A stretch of 64,000 nucleotides of DNA from Cohnella herbarum (GTDB taxonomy: Bacteria > Bacillota > Bacilli > Paenibacillales > Paenibacillaceae), in contig NZ_CP051680.1 of NCBI RefSeq assembly GCF_012849095.1, positions 4,929,501-4,993,500 of the forward strand, given 5' to 3'. The notes under the pieces were generated by a model, which saw only the letters and a program-made list of their open reading frames with translations, had not been told where the DNA came from and made no database searches. Both the position numbers and the translations under genes were made by a program. Position 1 is the stretch's first letter. Each line of letters begins with the position of its first letter. Positions 26,824 through 35,562 of the stretch are shown here, piece after piece.

Positions 26824-27927
26824 ATGGACCGTCCAAGAGCAACGATAACGATTCCGAAAGACGCCGCTGCCCACCCGGAGTCCAATCTGGAGTGGTGGTA
26901 CTGTTATGCGTTCGTTAACGGAAGCGGCGGAAAACGATATGCGTTGATGATTTCCTTCTTTCGCGTCGGGGAGCTTCCTCGGCTTAAAGGGCATTATTTG
27001 ATCTACTCCCTCATTCGACTGGACGACCCGAGGTTCATCGCCCGTTCGATGTTAGATCGATCGTTAACGGTTCAGATGACCGGGCTGTACCTTCCGTCGT
27101 ATTTTTTGTTCAAGCCGGGCGACGCGCATACCTGGGAGCAATACGGGACGCTGCTTCAAGGAAAGCTGCCTCCCCCGCATGCTTGGACCCAAGACGTATC
27201 CGTCCGCTCCCGCCCGACATCCCTTCGCTACGGGCGTGCGGCCGAGCTTATTTTCAAAGACGATAAGAGCCAAGAGTTCACGCTCCGAATACACGATCGC
27301 GAAGCTCGCATCGAGCTTGATTTCTCGCCCTGCAAGCCTCTGACCGTCGTGGACGAGATCGGCACGTTAAACGGTCTCTATTATTACTCCTCCACCCGAA
27401 ATACCGTTAAGGGACGTATTCATCATGAGGAAGGTTCCGAGCAATTATCGGGGGAAGGGTGGTTCGACCATCAGTGGGGCAGAAATTACGAACTGCTCAA
27501 GGGCGAAGGTTGGAATTGGTTCGGGCTTCAACTGGACGACGGACGAGAGCTGCTCATCAGTCAAATGCACGTAGCCAAAACCGATTCGCCTCCTGCGCCT
27601 CCCACCGCACTGTTAATCCTTAAAGATCGGGCGATGATCACCGTAAATAACATCAAAATGCAACCGCTCAGATATTGGAATAGCGACAAGTCGGGCATGA
27701 CATACCCGATAGAATGGCATGTGACTATCCCCCATTACCGAATCGAATTGCATGTTTGCCCCGTCATCGACAATCAGGAAATGCCCATCGTCGGCCCGAT
27801 TCGGGCCATATGGGAAGGAGCCTGCACCGTAACCGGTATCGACCATGGAAACCATGCTCGAATCAAAGGCAGAGGATTCGTCGAACTGGCCGGATACGCC
27901 AAATACGTCAAATACGCCAAGCCTTAA
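26824..27927 (+). CDS. AttH/CrtC-like lipocalin-domain protein
   Basis: A 367-residue protein. Two lipocalin-like beta-barrel halves are suggested by SNLEWWYCYAFVNG near the N-terminus and by GEGWFDHQWGR and GWNWFGLQLDDGRELL in the middle. These motifs are shared by AttH proteins and the carotenoid 1,2-hydratase CrtC. No signal peptide was seen. CrtC adds water to carotenoid end groups, while AttH proteins have no settled function; no carotenoid genes occur nearby. The ATG at 26824 has an AGGCAGGGG site. The gene is divergent from the ABC exporter operon. Confidence 0.8.
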   Translation: MDRPRATITIPKDAAAHPESNLEWWYCYAFVNGSGGKRYALMISFFRVGELPRLKGHYLIYSLIRLDDPRFIARSMLDRSLTVQMTGLYLPSYFLFKPGDAHTWEQYGTLLQGKLPPPHAWTQDVSVRSRPTSLRYGRAAELIFKDDKSQEFTLRIHDREARIELDFSPCKPLTVVDEIGTLNGLYYYSSTRNTVKGRIHHEEGSEQLSGEGWFDHQWGRNYELLKGEGWNWFGLQLDDGRELLISQMHVAKTDSPPAPPTALLILKDRAMITVNNIKMQPLRYWNSDKSGMTYPIEWHVTIPHYRIELHVCPVIDNQEMPIVGPIRAIWEGACTVTGIDHGNHARIKGRGFVELAGYAKYVKYAKP

Positions 27928-28032
27928 GTACCCGACTCTCCTCGGACAATATGATTCGTTACCCGTTCCCCGGGGTAACAATCAGTAACGAAGCTTGGAT
28001 TCCCGCGAGTCCAAGGAAAAGGGGTGGGGAAA

Positions 28033-28194
28033 ATGACCGTTCATCAACGCAATATGGAGATCGAAGAAGTCCACGTCGAGAAGAGAACCGACTCCAGCTT
28101 AGTCGCTTCCACTTTCATTAAATACGCCGCATACGTGATCATTACTTTAGGAATTCTGTACTTCTTGGCCGTATACGTCATTCCTGAACTGTAA
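28033..28194 (+). CDS. 53-residue single-pass membrane protein
   Basis: A short frame opening MTVHQRNMEIEEVHVEKRTD: a charged N-terminus of about 24 residues, then one membrane helix (IKYAAYVIITLGILYFLAVY) and the tail VIPEL. A good ribosome binding site (AAGGGGTGGGG) precedes the ATG, and a strong terminator follows 8 bp after the stop. It lies 105 bp after the AttH-like gene on the same strand. I do not recognise a family. The signal set (site, hydrophobic segment, terminator) makes it a believable small gene. Confidence 0.7.
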   Translation: MTVHQRNMEIEEVHVEKRTDSSLVASTFIKYAAYVIITLGILYFLAVYVIPEL

Positions 28195-28201
28195 AATCGT
28201 A

Positions 28202-28245
28202 AAAACCCTCCGAAATCGCGATATACAGCGATTTCGGAGGGTTTT
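28202..28245. terminator. Strong bidirectional terminator
   Basis: An 18-bp perfect stem at 28202-28219 and 28228-28245, with AAAACCC at one end and GGGTTTT at the other and an 8-nt loop. It ends both the small membrane protein gene (+) and the acidic protein gene (-). Confidence 0.92.
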
Positions 28246-28258
28246 GTCGTGTTTGCTA

Positions 28259-28552
28259 TTATTCGCCTTCCGAGTAATGCTCTTTGCAGAAGGCCGCCAA
28301 CGCTTCTTCCTCTTCGGTCTCCAGATCGAAGTCCAGAAGGCGATCCGTCGACTTCTCGATGAGATCGTAATTCACGATGCTTCCTTGTTCCCCGTCCACC
28401 TTGTAAACGGCCTTCACGTATATCCCTTTCTCGGAGTAGAGGTCGTCGTCCTCATCAAGATCGAGATCGATCAAAAACTCGTAACGTTTGCCCGTCAATA
28501 TCTTGAAAGGATCCTTGACCAGTTCCACGCTGTATTCGCTAATCGTAAGCAT
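28259..28552 (-). CDS. Small acidic protein, DUF6509-like
   Basis: A 97-residue acidic protein that begins MLTISEYSVELVKDPFKILT and continues with GKRYEFLIDLDLDEDDDLYS. I take it for the small family annotated in Paenibacillaceae as DUF6509, from memory of its N-terminal pattern, so this is tentative. There is no signal peptide or membrane helix. It is a single gene, with the bidirectional terminator 14 bp after its stop. Function unknown. Confidence 0.72.
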   Translation of the reverse strand: MLTISEYSVELVKDPFKILTGKRYEFLIDLDLDEDDDLYSEKGIYVKAVYKVDGEQGSIVNYDLIEKSTDRLLDFDLETEEEEALAAFCKEHYSEGE

Positions 28553-28646
28553 TTCCTCATCCTTCCCGTCTCTATGCCCCCATTATACACGGATCGAGGC
28601 ACTTGGACGAGAAGGCCTCCCTAGAGAACAGCAGGACGGAACGATT

Positions 28647-29393
28647 CTAATCTTCCAGAAGCTTGCGCTTCAAACCTTCGACTTGCTCCTTCGCCAGACC
28701 GATGGCGAGCAAATATTGCCCCGCGCCGCCGTAGCGCGTATGAAGGTGGTCCAGCATCATGACCATGTTTTCCCCATCGCATCCAAGAAACCGCTCGTAT
28801 ATTTCTTCCGGTACCGCCTCCGGTTTCCCTTGGCGCAATTCGTCCATAATCGGGGCGATGCATTCCGCCGTCAGCTTGTAATCGTTAACGATCGTCTCCG
28901 CGGACACTCCGGCCAAGTCGAGGAGAATTCCCGACACGACGCCCGTCCGGTCTTTCCCCGCCGCGCAGTGATATACCGCGGCATCCTCCGTCTCCAGCGC
29001 CAACAGCTCGAACACCTGACGAAGGGATGCTTGGGAATCGTCCAGCATGCCTACGTACATATCCCCTAAGCTTCTGATCAACGGACGGGAAACCGCCGCC
29101 GGATTGATCAGATCGACGTTGTGATAGGCAACCTCTCCGGAGCCCGCGAATACGTTCGGGGAACGCTCAAGCTCTTGAGCATGACGCAAATCCACGACCG
29201 TACGGACTTCGCGCTCCGCGAAACGTTGTTTGTCGTCATGCGTCAGCTTGTGAAGGCCGTCGGCCCTAAAGAATCGCCCCCAACGAGTCGTCCTTCCGTT
29301 TTCCGCGGAGTATCCGCCCAAGTCCCGCATATTAAACGCGCCGTCCAACTTTACGATCCGTTGTTGCCTTTGTTCCGCAGTAAGTATGCTCAT
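28647..29393 (-). CDS. Tyrosine-/lipid-phosphatase family protein (Y_phosphatase3)
   Basis: A 248-residue phosphatase. The P-loop is HCAAGKDRTG, a C-x5-R motif with the Lys-Asp insert seen in MptpB-type enzymes, which also act on phosphoinositides. The N-terminal stretch GAFNMRDLGGY and the TVVDLRHAQELE region are typical of the family. It starts one base after the stop of the permease gene, so it is the last gene of the phosphoesterase-importer operon. Its place there suggests dephosphorylation of the imported compound rather than protein signalling; this is inference. Confidence 0.88.
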   Translation of the reverse strand: MSILTAEQRQQRIVKLDGAFNMRDLGGYSAENGRTTRWGRFFRADGLHKLTHDDKQRFAEREVRTVVDLRHAQELERSPNVFAGSGEVAYHNVDLINPAAVSRPLIRSLGDMYVGMLDDSQASLRQVFELLALETEDAAVYHCAAGKDRTGVVSGILLDLAGVSAETIVNDYKLTAECIAPIMDELRQGKPEAVPEEIYERFLGCDGENMVMMLDHLHTRYGGAGQYLLAIGLAKEQVEGLKRKLLED

Positions 29394-29394
29394 A

Positions 29395-30219
29395 TTATTT
29401 CAGCCCGCCTTTTACGAAAGATTCAATGATGTGCCGTTGCAAGAGTAAATAAATAACGAGTACGGGAAAGCTCGCGATAGTCGTCGCCGCCATGAGCGGA
29501 CCCCATAGGTTGGAGTCCGAAGACATGAACATTTGCAAGCCGATCTGAAGCGTGGAATTTTCCAGCTTATTCGAGACTAGCAGCGGCCAGAAGTAGTCAT
29601 TCCAGCCCGTAATGAACAGCAGCACCGCAATGGAAGCGATCGGCGCCTTCAGGTTAGGCAATATCGTGCGCCATAGCACTCCCCAGTCGGACGCTCCGTC
29701 CAGGCGCGCCGCTTCGATCAACGCTTTCGGGAACGACTTGAACGTATTGTACAATTGAAGCACCGCGAACGCGGAAGCGATATTCGGCACGATCAGCCCC
29801 GCCAAGGAATTCCGCCAGCCCAGCTCGCTGATCACAATGTAATTCGGAATCATGATCACTTGGAACGGAACGAGCCACGTCAACGCAATGAGCGTATAAA
29901 TAAGGCCGCTACCGCGAAAATCCCACCGGGTAAAGGCATAGGCGGCCAATATGCTCGTCAGAACTTGCATGATAGTCTGGATAACGGCCACGGCAAGCGA
30001 GTTCGTCATCATTCGGGCCATCGGAATGGAGTTCCATGCTTTGACGTAGTTATCGAACGTCCAATGGCTAGGCAGCAGGCTGGAAGTAAACACTTCCGTC
30101 TCCGGCTTGAAGGAAGTCACTATCATCCAATATAGCGGAAATGCGGCTAATAAGCTTAGGACGACGAGTATCGCGTGTTTGCCGATCGTAGAGGCATTCA
30201 TCGTTTTATACATAGACAA
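29395..30219 (-). CDS. ABC importer permease, UgpE-like
   Basis: A 274-residue MalG/UgpE-type permease with six helices and the EAA loop IEAARLDGASDWGVLW. It ends FVKGGLK. It lies 9 bp downstream of its partner permease and one base before the phosphatase gene. With the UgpB-like binding protein upstream, it forms an importer lacking its own ATPase; a shared MsmX/UgpC-type ATPase elsewhere is expected. Confidence 0.92.
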   Translation of the reverse strand: MSMYKTMNASTIGKHAILVVLSLLAAFPLYWMIVTSFKPETEVFTSSLLPSHWTFDNYVKAWNSIPMARMMTNSLAVAVIQTIMQVLTSILAAYAFTRWDFRGSGLIYTLIALTWLVPFQVIMIPNYIVISELGWRNSLAGLIVPNIASAFAVLQLYNTFKSFPKALIEAARLDGASDWGVLWRTILPNLKAPIASIAVLLFITGWNDYFWPLLVSNKLENSTLQIGLQMFMSSDSNLWGPLMAATTIASFPVLVIYLLLQRHIIESFVKGGLK

Positions 30220-30228
30220 GCTCCTTCC

Positions 30229-31200
30229 CTAATCATCGAAAAACGACAGTTTCTTGGATAGCCGCATGAATCCCCAAGCGATTAAGCCGAATCCGATGAA
30301 AAGAACGACCGCTGCCGCGGAGCTCCAACCGACGGAGAACGTCTGAAAGCCGTAAGTCCATAGCAGATAATAAATGTTCGTCGTGGAATTCATCGGTCCG
30401 CCTTGCGTCAGCACGTTAATATAAGAGAAGCTCCATTCGGACGCGAATAACACGCTGAGCATCGCCATGAACAGAATGCTAGGCGACAGCAGCGGCAACA
30501 GAACGTGCCGGATAATTTGCCACTTGTTTGCCCGGTCGATCCTCGCCGCTTCGATATACTCCTTGTTGATCCCGGTCATCGCCGCGGAGAAGATCAACGT
30601 GCTGAAGCCGATCAGCTTCCAGCCCGTAATGAACGTGATCGACCAGATCGCCAGCCGCTCGTCCGTGAAATAACGGATAGGCTCTTCGATCCCGAACAGC
30701 GAGTTCAGCGTCACGTTAAGAATTCCGTTCGTCGGATGCAAGATCCAGCGCCACACCGAGGATACGGCGACTGGGGCCATGATCATCGGCAAGAAGATCA
30801 GCGCTCGGTAGACGTTCTTGTAACGTTTGCCCACGTTATCGGTAAAGATAGCGATAGCCAGAGGGATGATGAGCGAAAACGGTATGACCCCGATCGTGTA
30901 GATCAACGTATTCGTCAGCGCTTTGCCTACCTCCGGAAGCGTCAGAAGGTTCCGGAAGTTGTCCCAGCCTACGTAGGTTTTCGGAGAGGTCGGCAACAGA
31001 TTCCACTGATAGAAACTCAGCTTAAACGTCTTAATCAGAGGTAGGTAAATCCAGTAGCCGATCGTCAACAGAGCGGGCAGTAAATACAAGTACGGCTTGA
31101 CGGCGTCCATCCGGAACGAAGGCCGCTTGCGCGCTTGGGCCTTGGGCCGCGGCGAAGCCGCGGCTTTCGGCAAAGGCGACGTTGTCGCTTCGTAGCTCAA
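30229..31200 (-). CDS. ABC importer permease, UgpA-like
   Basis: A 323-residue MalF/UgpA-type permease. The N-terminal 30 residues are basic and Pro/Ala-rich (LPKAAASPRPKAQARKRP), before the first helix (PYLYLLPALLTIGYWIY). The EAA loop is IEAARIDRANKWQIIR; the usual Gly of the motif is Arg. It is 21 bp downstream of the binding protein gene, with no terminator between. The partner is the UgpE-like permease. Confidence 0.92.
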   Translation of the reverse strand: MSYEATTSPLPKAAASPRPKAQARKRPSFRMDAVKPYLYLLPALLTIGYWIYLPLIKTFKLSFYQWNLLPTSPKTYVGWDNFRNLLTLPEVGKALTNTLIYTIGVIPFSLIIPLAIAIFTDNVGKRYKNVYRALIFLPMIMAPVAVSSVWRWILHPTNGILNVTLNSLFGIEEPIRYFTDERLAIWSITFITGWKLIGFSTLIFSAAMTGINKEYIEAARIDRANKWQIIRHVLLPLLSPSILFMAMLSVLFASEWSFSYINVLTQGGPMNSTTNIYYLLWTYGFQTFSVGWSSAAAVVLFIGFGLIAWGFMRLSKKLSFFDD

Positions 31201-31221
31201 GATTCCATCCTCCTTCTGAGA

Positions 31222-32589
31222 TTACTGTACGAGCGCTTGCGCCCGTTTCTGAGCGTCTTGCATGATCGGAGCGATATCCCCGTCGCTCAGGATCGATTTC
31301 TGCACGGCTTCCAGCAGAATCGTCTCGATCTGCTTCCAGTTCGGGCCCGGATAAGACACCCACGGTTGCAAGGATTCAAGCTGTTTCAAGTTCGGCTTGA
31401 TCAACGGATTCTGCTCGACCCATTCCTTCAAATATTTCGGGTCTTCCACGATGCTCGGACGAAGCGGCAAATATCCGATTTTGGAAGTGATGATCGTATA
31501 GCCGCGTTCGCTAGTCGCGAACTTGAGAAATTCCCAAGCCGCTTGCTGTTTGGCTTTGTCATCGGTCAAGATGAACAACGCGCTGCCCGAGTTCACGGGG
31601 GTTGTCGGCTTTCCGTCATAGGTCGGCATCGAAGCCGCCTTCAATTCCCAACCTCCGGCTTGCGAGGCGGTTACCAGCATATTCTGCAAAGCGCTGGTGA
31701 AAAGAAGCATGCCCACTTTGCCTTGAGTCATCGCTTCGACCACTTCGCCGTCGTTCAGCTTGTCGTTAGCGCCGCTTGCGATAAGATCCTGCCACATTTG
31801 GATCGCTTCAACGGCAGCGGGCTCTCCGAATTGAATCGTCTTGCGATCGTCGGACAGCACCTTGCCGCCGTTGCTTCCGATCAGAGCCTGAACGATCCAG
31901 TCCGCGCCGACCGCTCCGCCGACGTGAACGCCGGAAGCTTTCGTTTTCTCCGCGATCTTAAGCGCGTATTCTTTGACTTCCGCCCAAGTGGTCGGCGGTT
32001 TCTCGGGATCGAGGCCCGCGTCCTTGAACAGCTTGGCGTTGTAGAATAATACCGGCGTGCTGAAAGTAAACGGAAGTCCGTACGTCTTGCCATTCAATTG
32101 GCCCAGCTTCAGGCCGTTCGGCGAGAAGCCTTCGAAGTTGGTTTTCATTTCTTCCGCGGACACGATATCTTCGAGCGGTTTGGCGCCGTAATTATGGACG
32201 GCATAATCTAGACCGTCGAACACGAGCTGCGCGACGTCGGGCGGAGAACCGGCGGCAATGTCCGCCTGTACCTTGGAGTTGATATCCGTGGACGCTACGG
32301 GGATGCCTTCGATCGTGATGTTCGGGTGGGCTGCTTGAAATTCGTCGATGAGCAGCTGCGTACCTTCCTTCTGACCTGCCGTGGCCAAGTTATAGCTGTA
32401 AAATTTGATCGTGATTTTCTCATTCGTCGCGGCGGATGCCTCACCTGGCGTCACGGATGCCGTTTCTTCGCTTGAAGGGTTCGAGCTAGCTCCCGCGTTC
32501 GCATTCTTATTGCCCGATTGCCCGCATGCCGCGGTCGTCAGCACCATTGCCGATAACGCTAGAGTTGCCCATGTTTTTACCCGTGCCAT
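31222..32589 (-). CDS. ABC importer substrate-binding lipoprotein, UgpB-like
   Basis: A 455-residue lipoprotein with lipobox TTAAC (Cys at residue 22) and a Ser/Thr-rich linker to about residue 55. The sequences STPVLFYNAKLFKDAGLDP and GYLPLRPSI match UgpB, which binds sn-glycerol-3-phosphate and glycerophosphodiesters. Related sugar-binding proteins share part of this, so the ligand is likely but not proven. The gene sits between two metallophosphoesterase genes (upstream) and two permeases (downstream), all on one strand with gaps under 45 bp. That context supports a phosphorylated ligand. Confidence 0.88.
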   Translation of the reverse strand: MARVKTWATLALSAMVLTTAACGQSGNKNANAGASSNPSSEETASVTPGEASAATNEKITIKFYSYNLATAGQKEGTQLLIDEFQAAHPNITIEGIPVASTDINSKVQADIAAGSPPDVAQLVFDGLDYAVHNYGAKPLEDIVSAEEMKTNFEGFSPNGLKLGQLNGKTYGLPFTFSTPVLFYNAKLFKDAGLDPEKPPTTWAEVKEYALKIAEKTKASGVHVGGAVGADWIVQALIGSNGGKVLSDDRKTIQFGEPAAVEAIQMWQDLIASGANDKLNDGEVVEAMTQGKVGMLLFTSALQNMLVTASQAGGWELKAASMPTYDGKPTTPVNSGSALFILTDDKAKQQAAWEFLKFATSERGYTIITSKIGYLPLRPSIVEDPKYLKEWVEQNPLIKPNLKQLESLQPWVSYPGPNWKQIETILLEAVQKSILSDGDIAPIMQDAQKRAQALVQ

Positions 32590-32631
32590 ATTCCATCTCC
32601 TCTTTTCGGATATCCGAATGTGTTGTTTTCG

Positions 32632-33462
32632 TTATTCAGCGTGCGCGGGCTGCTTGTCCTTATCGATCTTCCACTCGTAGAGCATCCGATTCTCGCCCGG
32701 CATTGCCATCGGATGTACGAGCATTTGCCCGCCCTTCGCAAGCACGAGATTATAACCGCTGTTGTCGATGAATTTCATGCTGTCCGTCGACGTCGGATCC
32801 AGCCCGAACGCCACTCCCGTACCTGCCGCGCTAGGAATGCCGTGAAACAGACCGATGCTGTTAAAATGGATGTGCCCCGATAACAAACCGATGACATCCG
32901 TGTCGGCAATCGCTTCGGCTAAGTCATTCGGATTGGCCAGAAGGTGGGAATCCATGAGCGCCGACGGCGTCGGAACGACGGGATGATGCAGCACCACGAT
33001 CGTTCCCGCCGGAGCTGGAACCGTCAACTCCTGGGCCAGCCATGCGAGCTGCTCTTCGTCCAATCGACCGGCGTGCTCGCCCGGGATTTGCGTATTCAAC
33101 ACGGCCACCCGGAGCCCTTGCTCCATGAACGTATAGTAATAAGACTCCTCCGACGGCTCATCGCCCAGATATCCTTCTCTGAAAAAAGGCCTAGAATCAT
33201 GATTGCCTAGCGCGACGTGAACCGGAACGTCTAGCGCCGCTTGTTCTTCGGCAATGATCTGACGCAAATATTTGTAATCCTCCACGTCTCCGTCTTGCGT
33301 CAAATCGCCGCTGATGATCACGAAAGCGGGTTTCTGGCTTAGGTTGCCGATCTCCGCGAACATGGCGCGCAGCTTGGCTCCCGCATCGATTGCAAACAAA
33401 GGGTTCTTGCCCGGAACGTTAATGTGGGTGTCGGTAAGGTGAACGAACATGATCGGTTCCAT
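32632..33462 (-). CDS. Class III (CpdA/GpdQ-like) metallophosphoesterase
   Basis: A 276-residue enzyme if started at the ATG at 33462 (MEPIMFVHLTDTH), which has AAAGGATG 8 nt upstream. An ATG at 33471 overlapping the upstream stop is also possible, and the frame runs to 33597. All five metal motifs are present: DTH, GDL, GNHD, the His of LHHP, and GHIH. Relatives are the cAMP phosphodiesterase CpdA and the glycerophosphodiesterase GpdQ (274 residues). In this operon GpdQ-type cleavage of an imported glycerophosphodiester is the more attractive role. No signal peptide, so cytoplasmic. Confidence 0.88.
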   Translation of the reverse strand: MEPIMFVHLTDTHINVPGKNPLFAIDAGAKLRAMFAEIGNLSQKPAFVIISGDLTQDGDVEDYKYLRQIIAEEQAALDVPVHVALGNHDSRPFFREGYLGDEPSEESYYYTFMEQGLRVAVLNTQIPGEHAGRLDEEQLAWLAQELTVPAPAGTIVVLHHPVVPTPSALMDSHLLANPNDLAEAIADTDVIGLLSGHIHFNSIGLFHGIPSAAGTGVAFGLDPTSTDSMKFIDNSGYNLVLAKGGQMLVHPMAMPGENRMLYEWKIDKDKQPAHAE

Positions 33463-33467
33463 TTTTA

Positions 33468-34469
33468 TCATCCTTTGGCGTGAGCGTGCTGTTGCGGAGA
33501 GTAATTGCCGATTTCCGTTACGCCGTCCAAATGAATGACCCGGTAAGCGGGAACGCCGCTCTTCATCGTCACCCATAAAATCAAATTCTCGTCGCACGGG
33601 TTCGTTCCATGCGGGCTTCCGCCCGTACGGCCTAACTGGATTTGCTGATGGCGGCCTTCCTCTTGCTCCGAATATTCCAGCGCGTGAAAGTGGCCCGCGA
33701 ATATCGTGTGAGGTCGTCCATGCAGCATTTGCTCCAGGCGGGCGAACTCCGGATTGTCCGATTTCCAGCCCGGCTTGTGCATGCAGGCGAACGTACGCTT
33801 AACATCCGAATTGTTTTCGAGCACCTGCTTGAAGAACGCCAACTGTTCTTCTCCGATTCCCATTTCGACTTTAGACATACCTTGCAGTTGCTCCGGAGAC
33901 AAGTTACCTACAAGCTCGACGTAGAACTCTTGAAGATGCTCCATCGCCTTATCCGGTTCTTTCTTCACCTTCGCCGTCGCCTTCTTGATGAGATCGATCA
34001 GCTCGTCCGAAAATTCACTAGGAGGCTCTTCGGTGTTCACGACCAGGAAAAGCACGTCATTCATCCGGAAAGCATAATACTCGAATCCTTTACGCGCTCT
34101 CCATACCCCTTGCATCATCTCGTTGCTGTAGTCGTGATTGCCTACGACTTGGAAGAACGGTACCCCTGTCGCTTCTATTTTTGCGTCGATTTCGTCCCAT
34201 TCTTCATGCACAGGTTTCGGATCGCGCCAGTATCCTTCGATTAAGTCCCCCACGGAGATGATGAAGCTCGGCTTCAAATCCGCCAACAGGCCAAGCGCTT
34301 TCTCGAACACGCCCTCGATCGCCATCCCGCAACGATCTCCGACTACCGCGAACGAAAAGTCGTCTTGCTCCGTCTTCGGCAGCTGTCCGAACCACGGCCG
34401 TTTGTCGGTCGCAAACCGGGATTCGTCGAACCATATTTCGTTTGCTTTTCTGTTCAATTGAATCGACAT
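33468..34469 (-). CDS. Metallophosphoesterase with variant first metal motif
   Basis: A 333-residue calcineurin-like phosphoesterase. Motifs are VVGDRCG (first block, DRC where D-x-H is usual), SVGDLIEG, VGNHDYS, CMHKPG and AGHFHALEY. The missing His of the first block suggests an altered or single-metal site, or a Cys ligand; a D-R-T/C-G form does occur in some phosphoesterase subfamilies. It is cytoplasmic, the first gene of the operon, and lies 5 bp upstream of the second phosphoesterase gene. The TetR gene upstream is separated by a terminator. Confidence 0.85.
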   Translation of the reverse strand: MSIQLNRKANEIWFDESRFATDKRPWFGQLPKTEQDDFSFAVVGDRCGMAIEGVFEKALGLLADLKPSFIISVGDLIEGYWRDPKPVHEEWDEIDAKIEATGVPFFQVVGNHDYSNEMMQGVWRARKGFEYYAFRMNDVLFLVVNTEEPPSEFSDELIDLIKKATAKVKKEPDKAMEHLQEFYVELVGNLSPEQLQGMSKVEMGIGEEQLAFFKQVLENNSDVKRTFACMHKPGWKSDNPEFARLEQMLHGRPHTIFAGHFHALEYSEQEEGRHQQIQLGRTGGSPHGTNPCDENLILWVTMKSGVPAYRVIHLDGVTEIGNYSPQQHAHAKG

Positions 34470-34583
34470 CCTTCTATCTCTCCTCTGGATAAAGTATGGT
34501 TTAACGTCTCTCTGTAGGTAGTATGCAGGTTGTATGTAAGCTGAGTGTCATCGCTGCTTAGATGATCTGTAAACATTTAAAAA

Positions 34584-34613
34584 ACAAAAACCGTCAAGCA
34601 TCCGTTGACGGTT
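34584..34613 (-). terminator. Terminator of the TetR-type gene
   Basis: Arms AACCGTCAA (34589-34597) and TTGACGGTT (34605-34613), followed on the minus strand by TTTGTTTTTT. It separates the regulator from the phosphoesterase operon, whose promoter must lie in 34470-34583. Confidence 0.87.
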
Positions 34614-34659
34614 CTTCGATTACCATTAACTATCTATGCGATAAAACTCCAGATCTTGT

Positions 34660-35322
34660 TTACACGGAATAATGCGACTGCGACAAGGATAAAGGCCGGA
34701 GTGGTCCGTCGCCCCTTTTCCTAATGGCCATATCGGCCGGTCTGTTTAGGTTGATCATCATCATTTGATCGCACATGTACTCGGAAGAATATTTAAGCCG
34801 GGAATCGATCCAATATTTAATAATGCCCAGCAGAGAGTGGATTTGCGCGCTTAGCAAGATCGAGTAGTCGATATCAGGATACGAACGGTTGTCGAGAACG
34901 AAAAAGTCGTCAGAGAACAACGTGCGATAGAGCTTTTCAAGTCGTTCGTAAAGAGTCGGAGTCGTTCCAATATCATGCAATGCCATGAAAAGGTTTCTGT
35001 TCTTTTCGATATGGTCGAACAACAGTCGCGTCGACGGAAGGATATCGTCGTTCAGACGAATTTGTTTCTCGTGACGGAACGGAGCGACCAAAGCTTCCCG
35101 AAACCCGTTCAGCGCATCGTAAAATAAATCTTCCATAATTTCGTTCTTATCCTTGTAGTGAAAATAGAAAGTACTGCGATTGAAATCGGCACGGTCCGCG
35201 ATCTCCGATACGGTAATGGCCGCGGCTTCCTTGCTTTCCAGAATAAGTTGGACGAACGCTTCTTTTAGGGCATGGAGAGATTGCGTTTTTTTCCGTTCCT
35301 GACGCAGAGAAAGGGTCAACAA
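34660..35322 (-). CDS. TetR-family regulator
   Basis: A 220-residue regulator. The helix-turn-helix is ITVSEIADRADFNRSTFYFHYKD, split over residues about 36-58, and the C-terminal half is of the TetR_C type found in regulators with a YYSSA-like dimer region. It lies upstream of the phosphoesterase-importer operon on the same strand, with a terminator between. Regulation of that operon is plausible but not shown. No strong dyad was recognised in 34470-34583. Confidence 0.87.
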   Translation of the reverse strand: MLTLSLRQERKKTQSLHALKEAFVQLILESKEAAAITVSEIADRADFNRSTFYFHYKDKNEIMEDLFYDALNGFREALVAPFRHEKQIRLNDDILPSTRLLFDHIEKNRNLFMALHDIGTTPTLYERLEKLYRTLFSDDFFVLDNRSYPDIDYSILLSAQIHSLLGIIKYWIDSRLKYSSEYMCDQMMMINLNRPADMAIRKRGDGPLRPLSLSQSHYSV

Positions 35323-35523
35323 CTTCCACCTCCGGTGTTAGATTATCCAAGGATAATCCATCAGATCGACTAACGATGTCGGATCTCCGACAAATTCAAA
35401 CCCCGTGTTTATTGTAAGGCGTTCCTATGAGTTCTATTATAGTCCTATCGCGATGGGATAGACAGGTTATTCCGGTGACATTCCAGGCACGCACCGATAT
35501 GGCCTAGGTTCGCCAGTCCCTAG

Positions 35524-35537
35524 TGTAAGCGTTACCA
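35524..35537 (+). promoter_or_regulatory. cre-like / LacI-type operator upstream of the SDR gene
   Basis: The sequence TGTAAGCGTTACCA matches cre (TGWAANCGNTNWCA) at all but one position (C for W at position 12). It lies 26 bp upstream of the SDR start codon. The centre TAAGCGTTA is a near-perfect LacI-family half-site pair. Confidence 0.55.
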
Positions 35538-35562
35538 TATTATTCTATGAGGAGTTGTTCGC

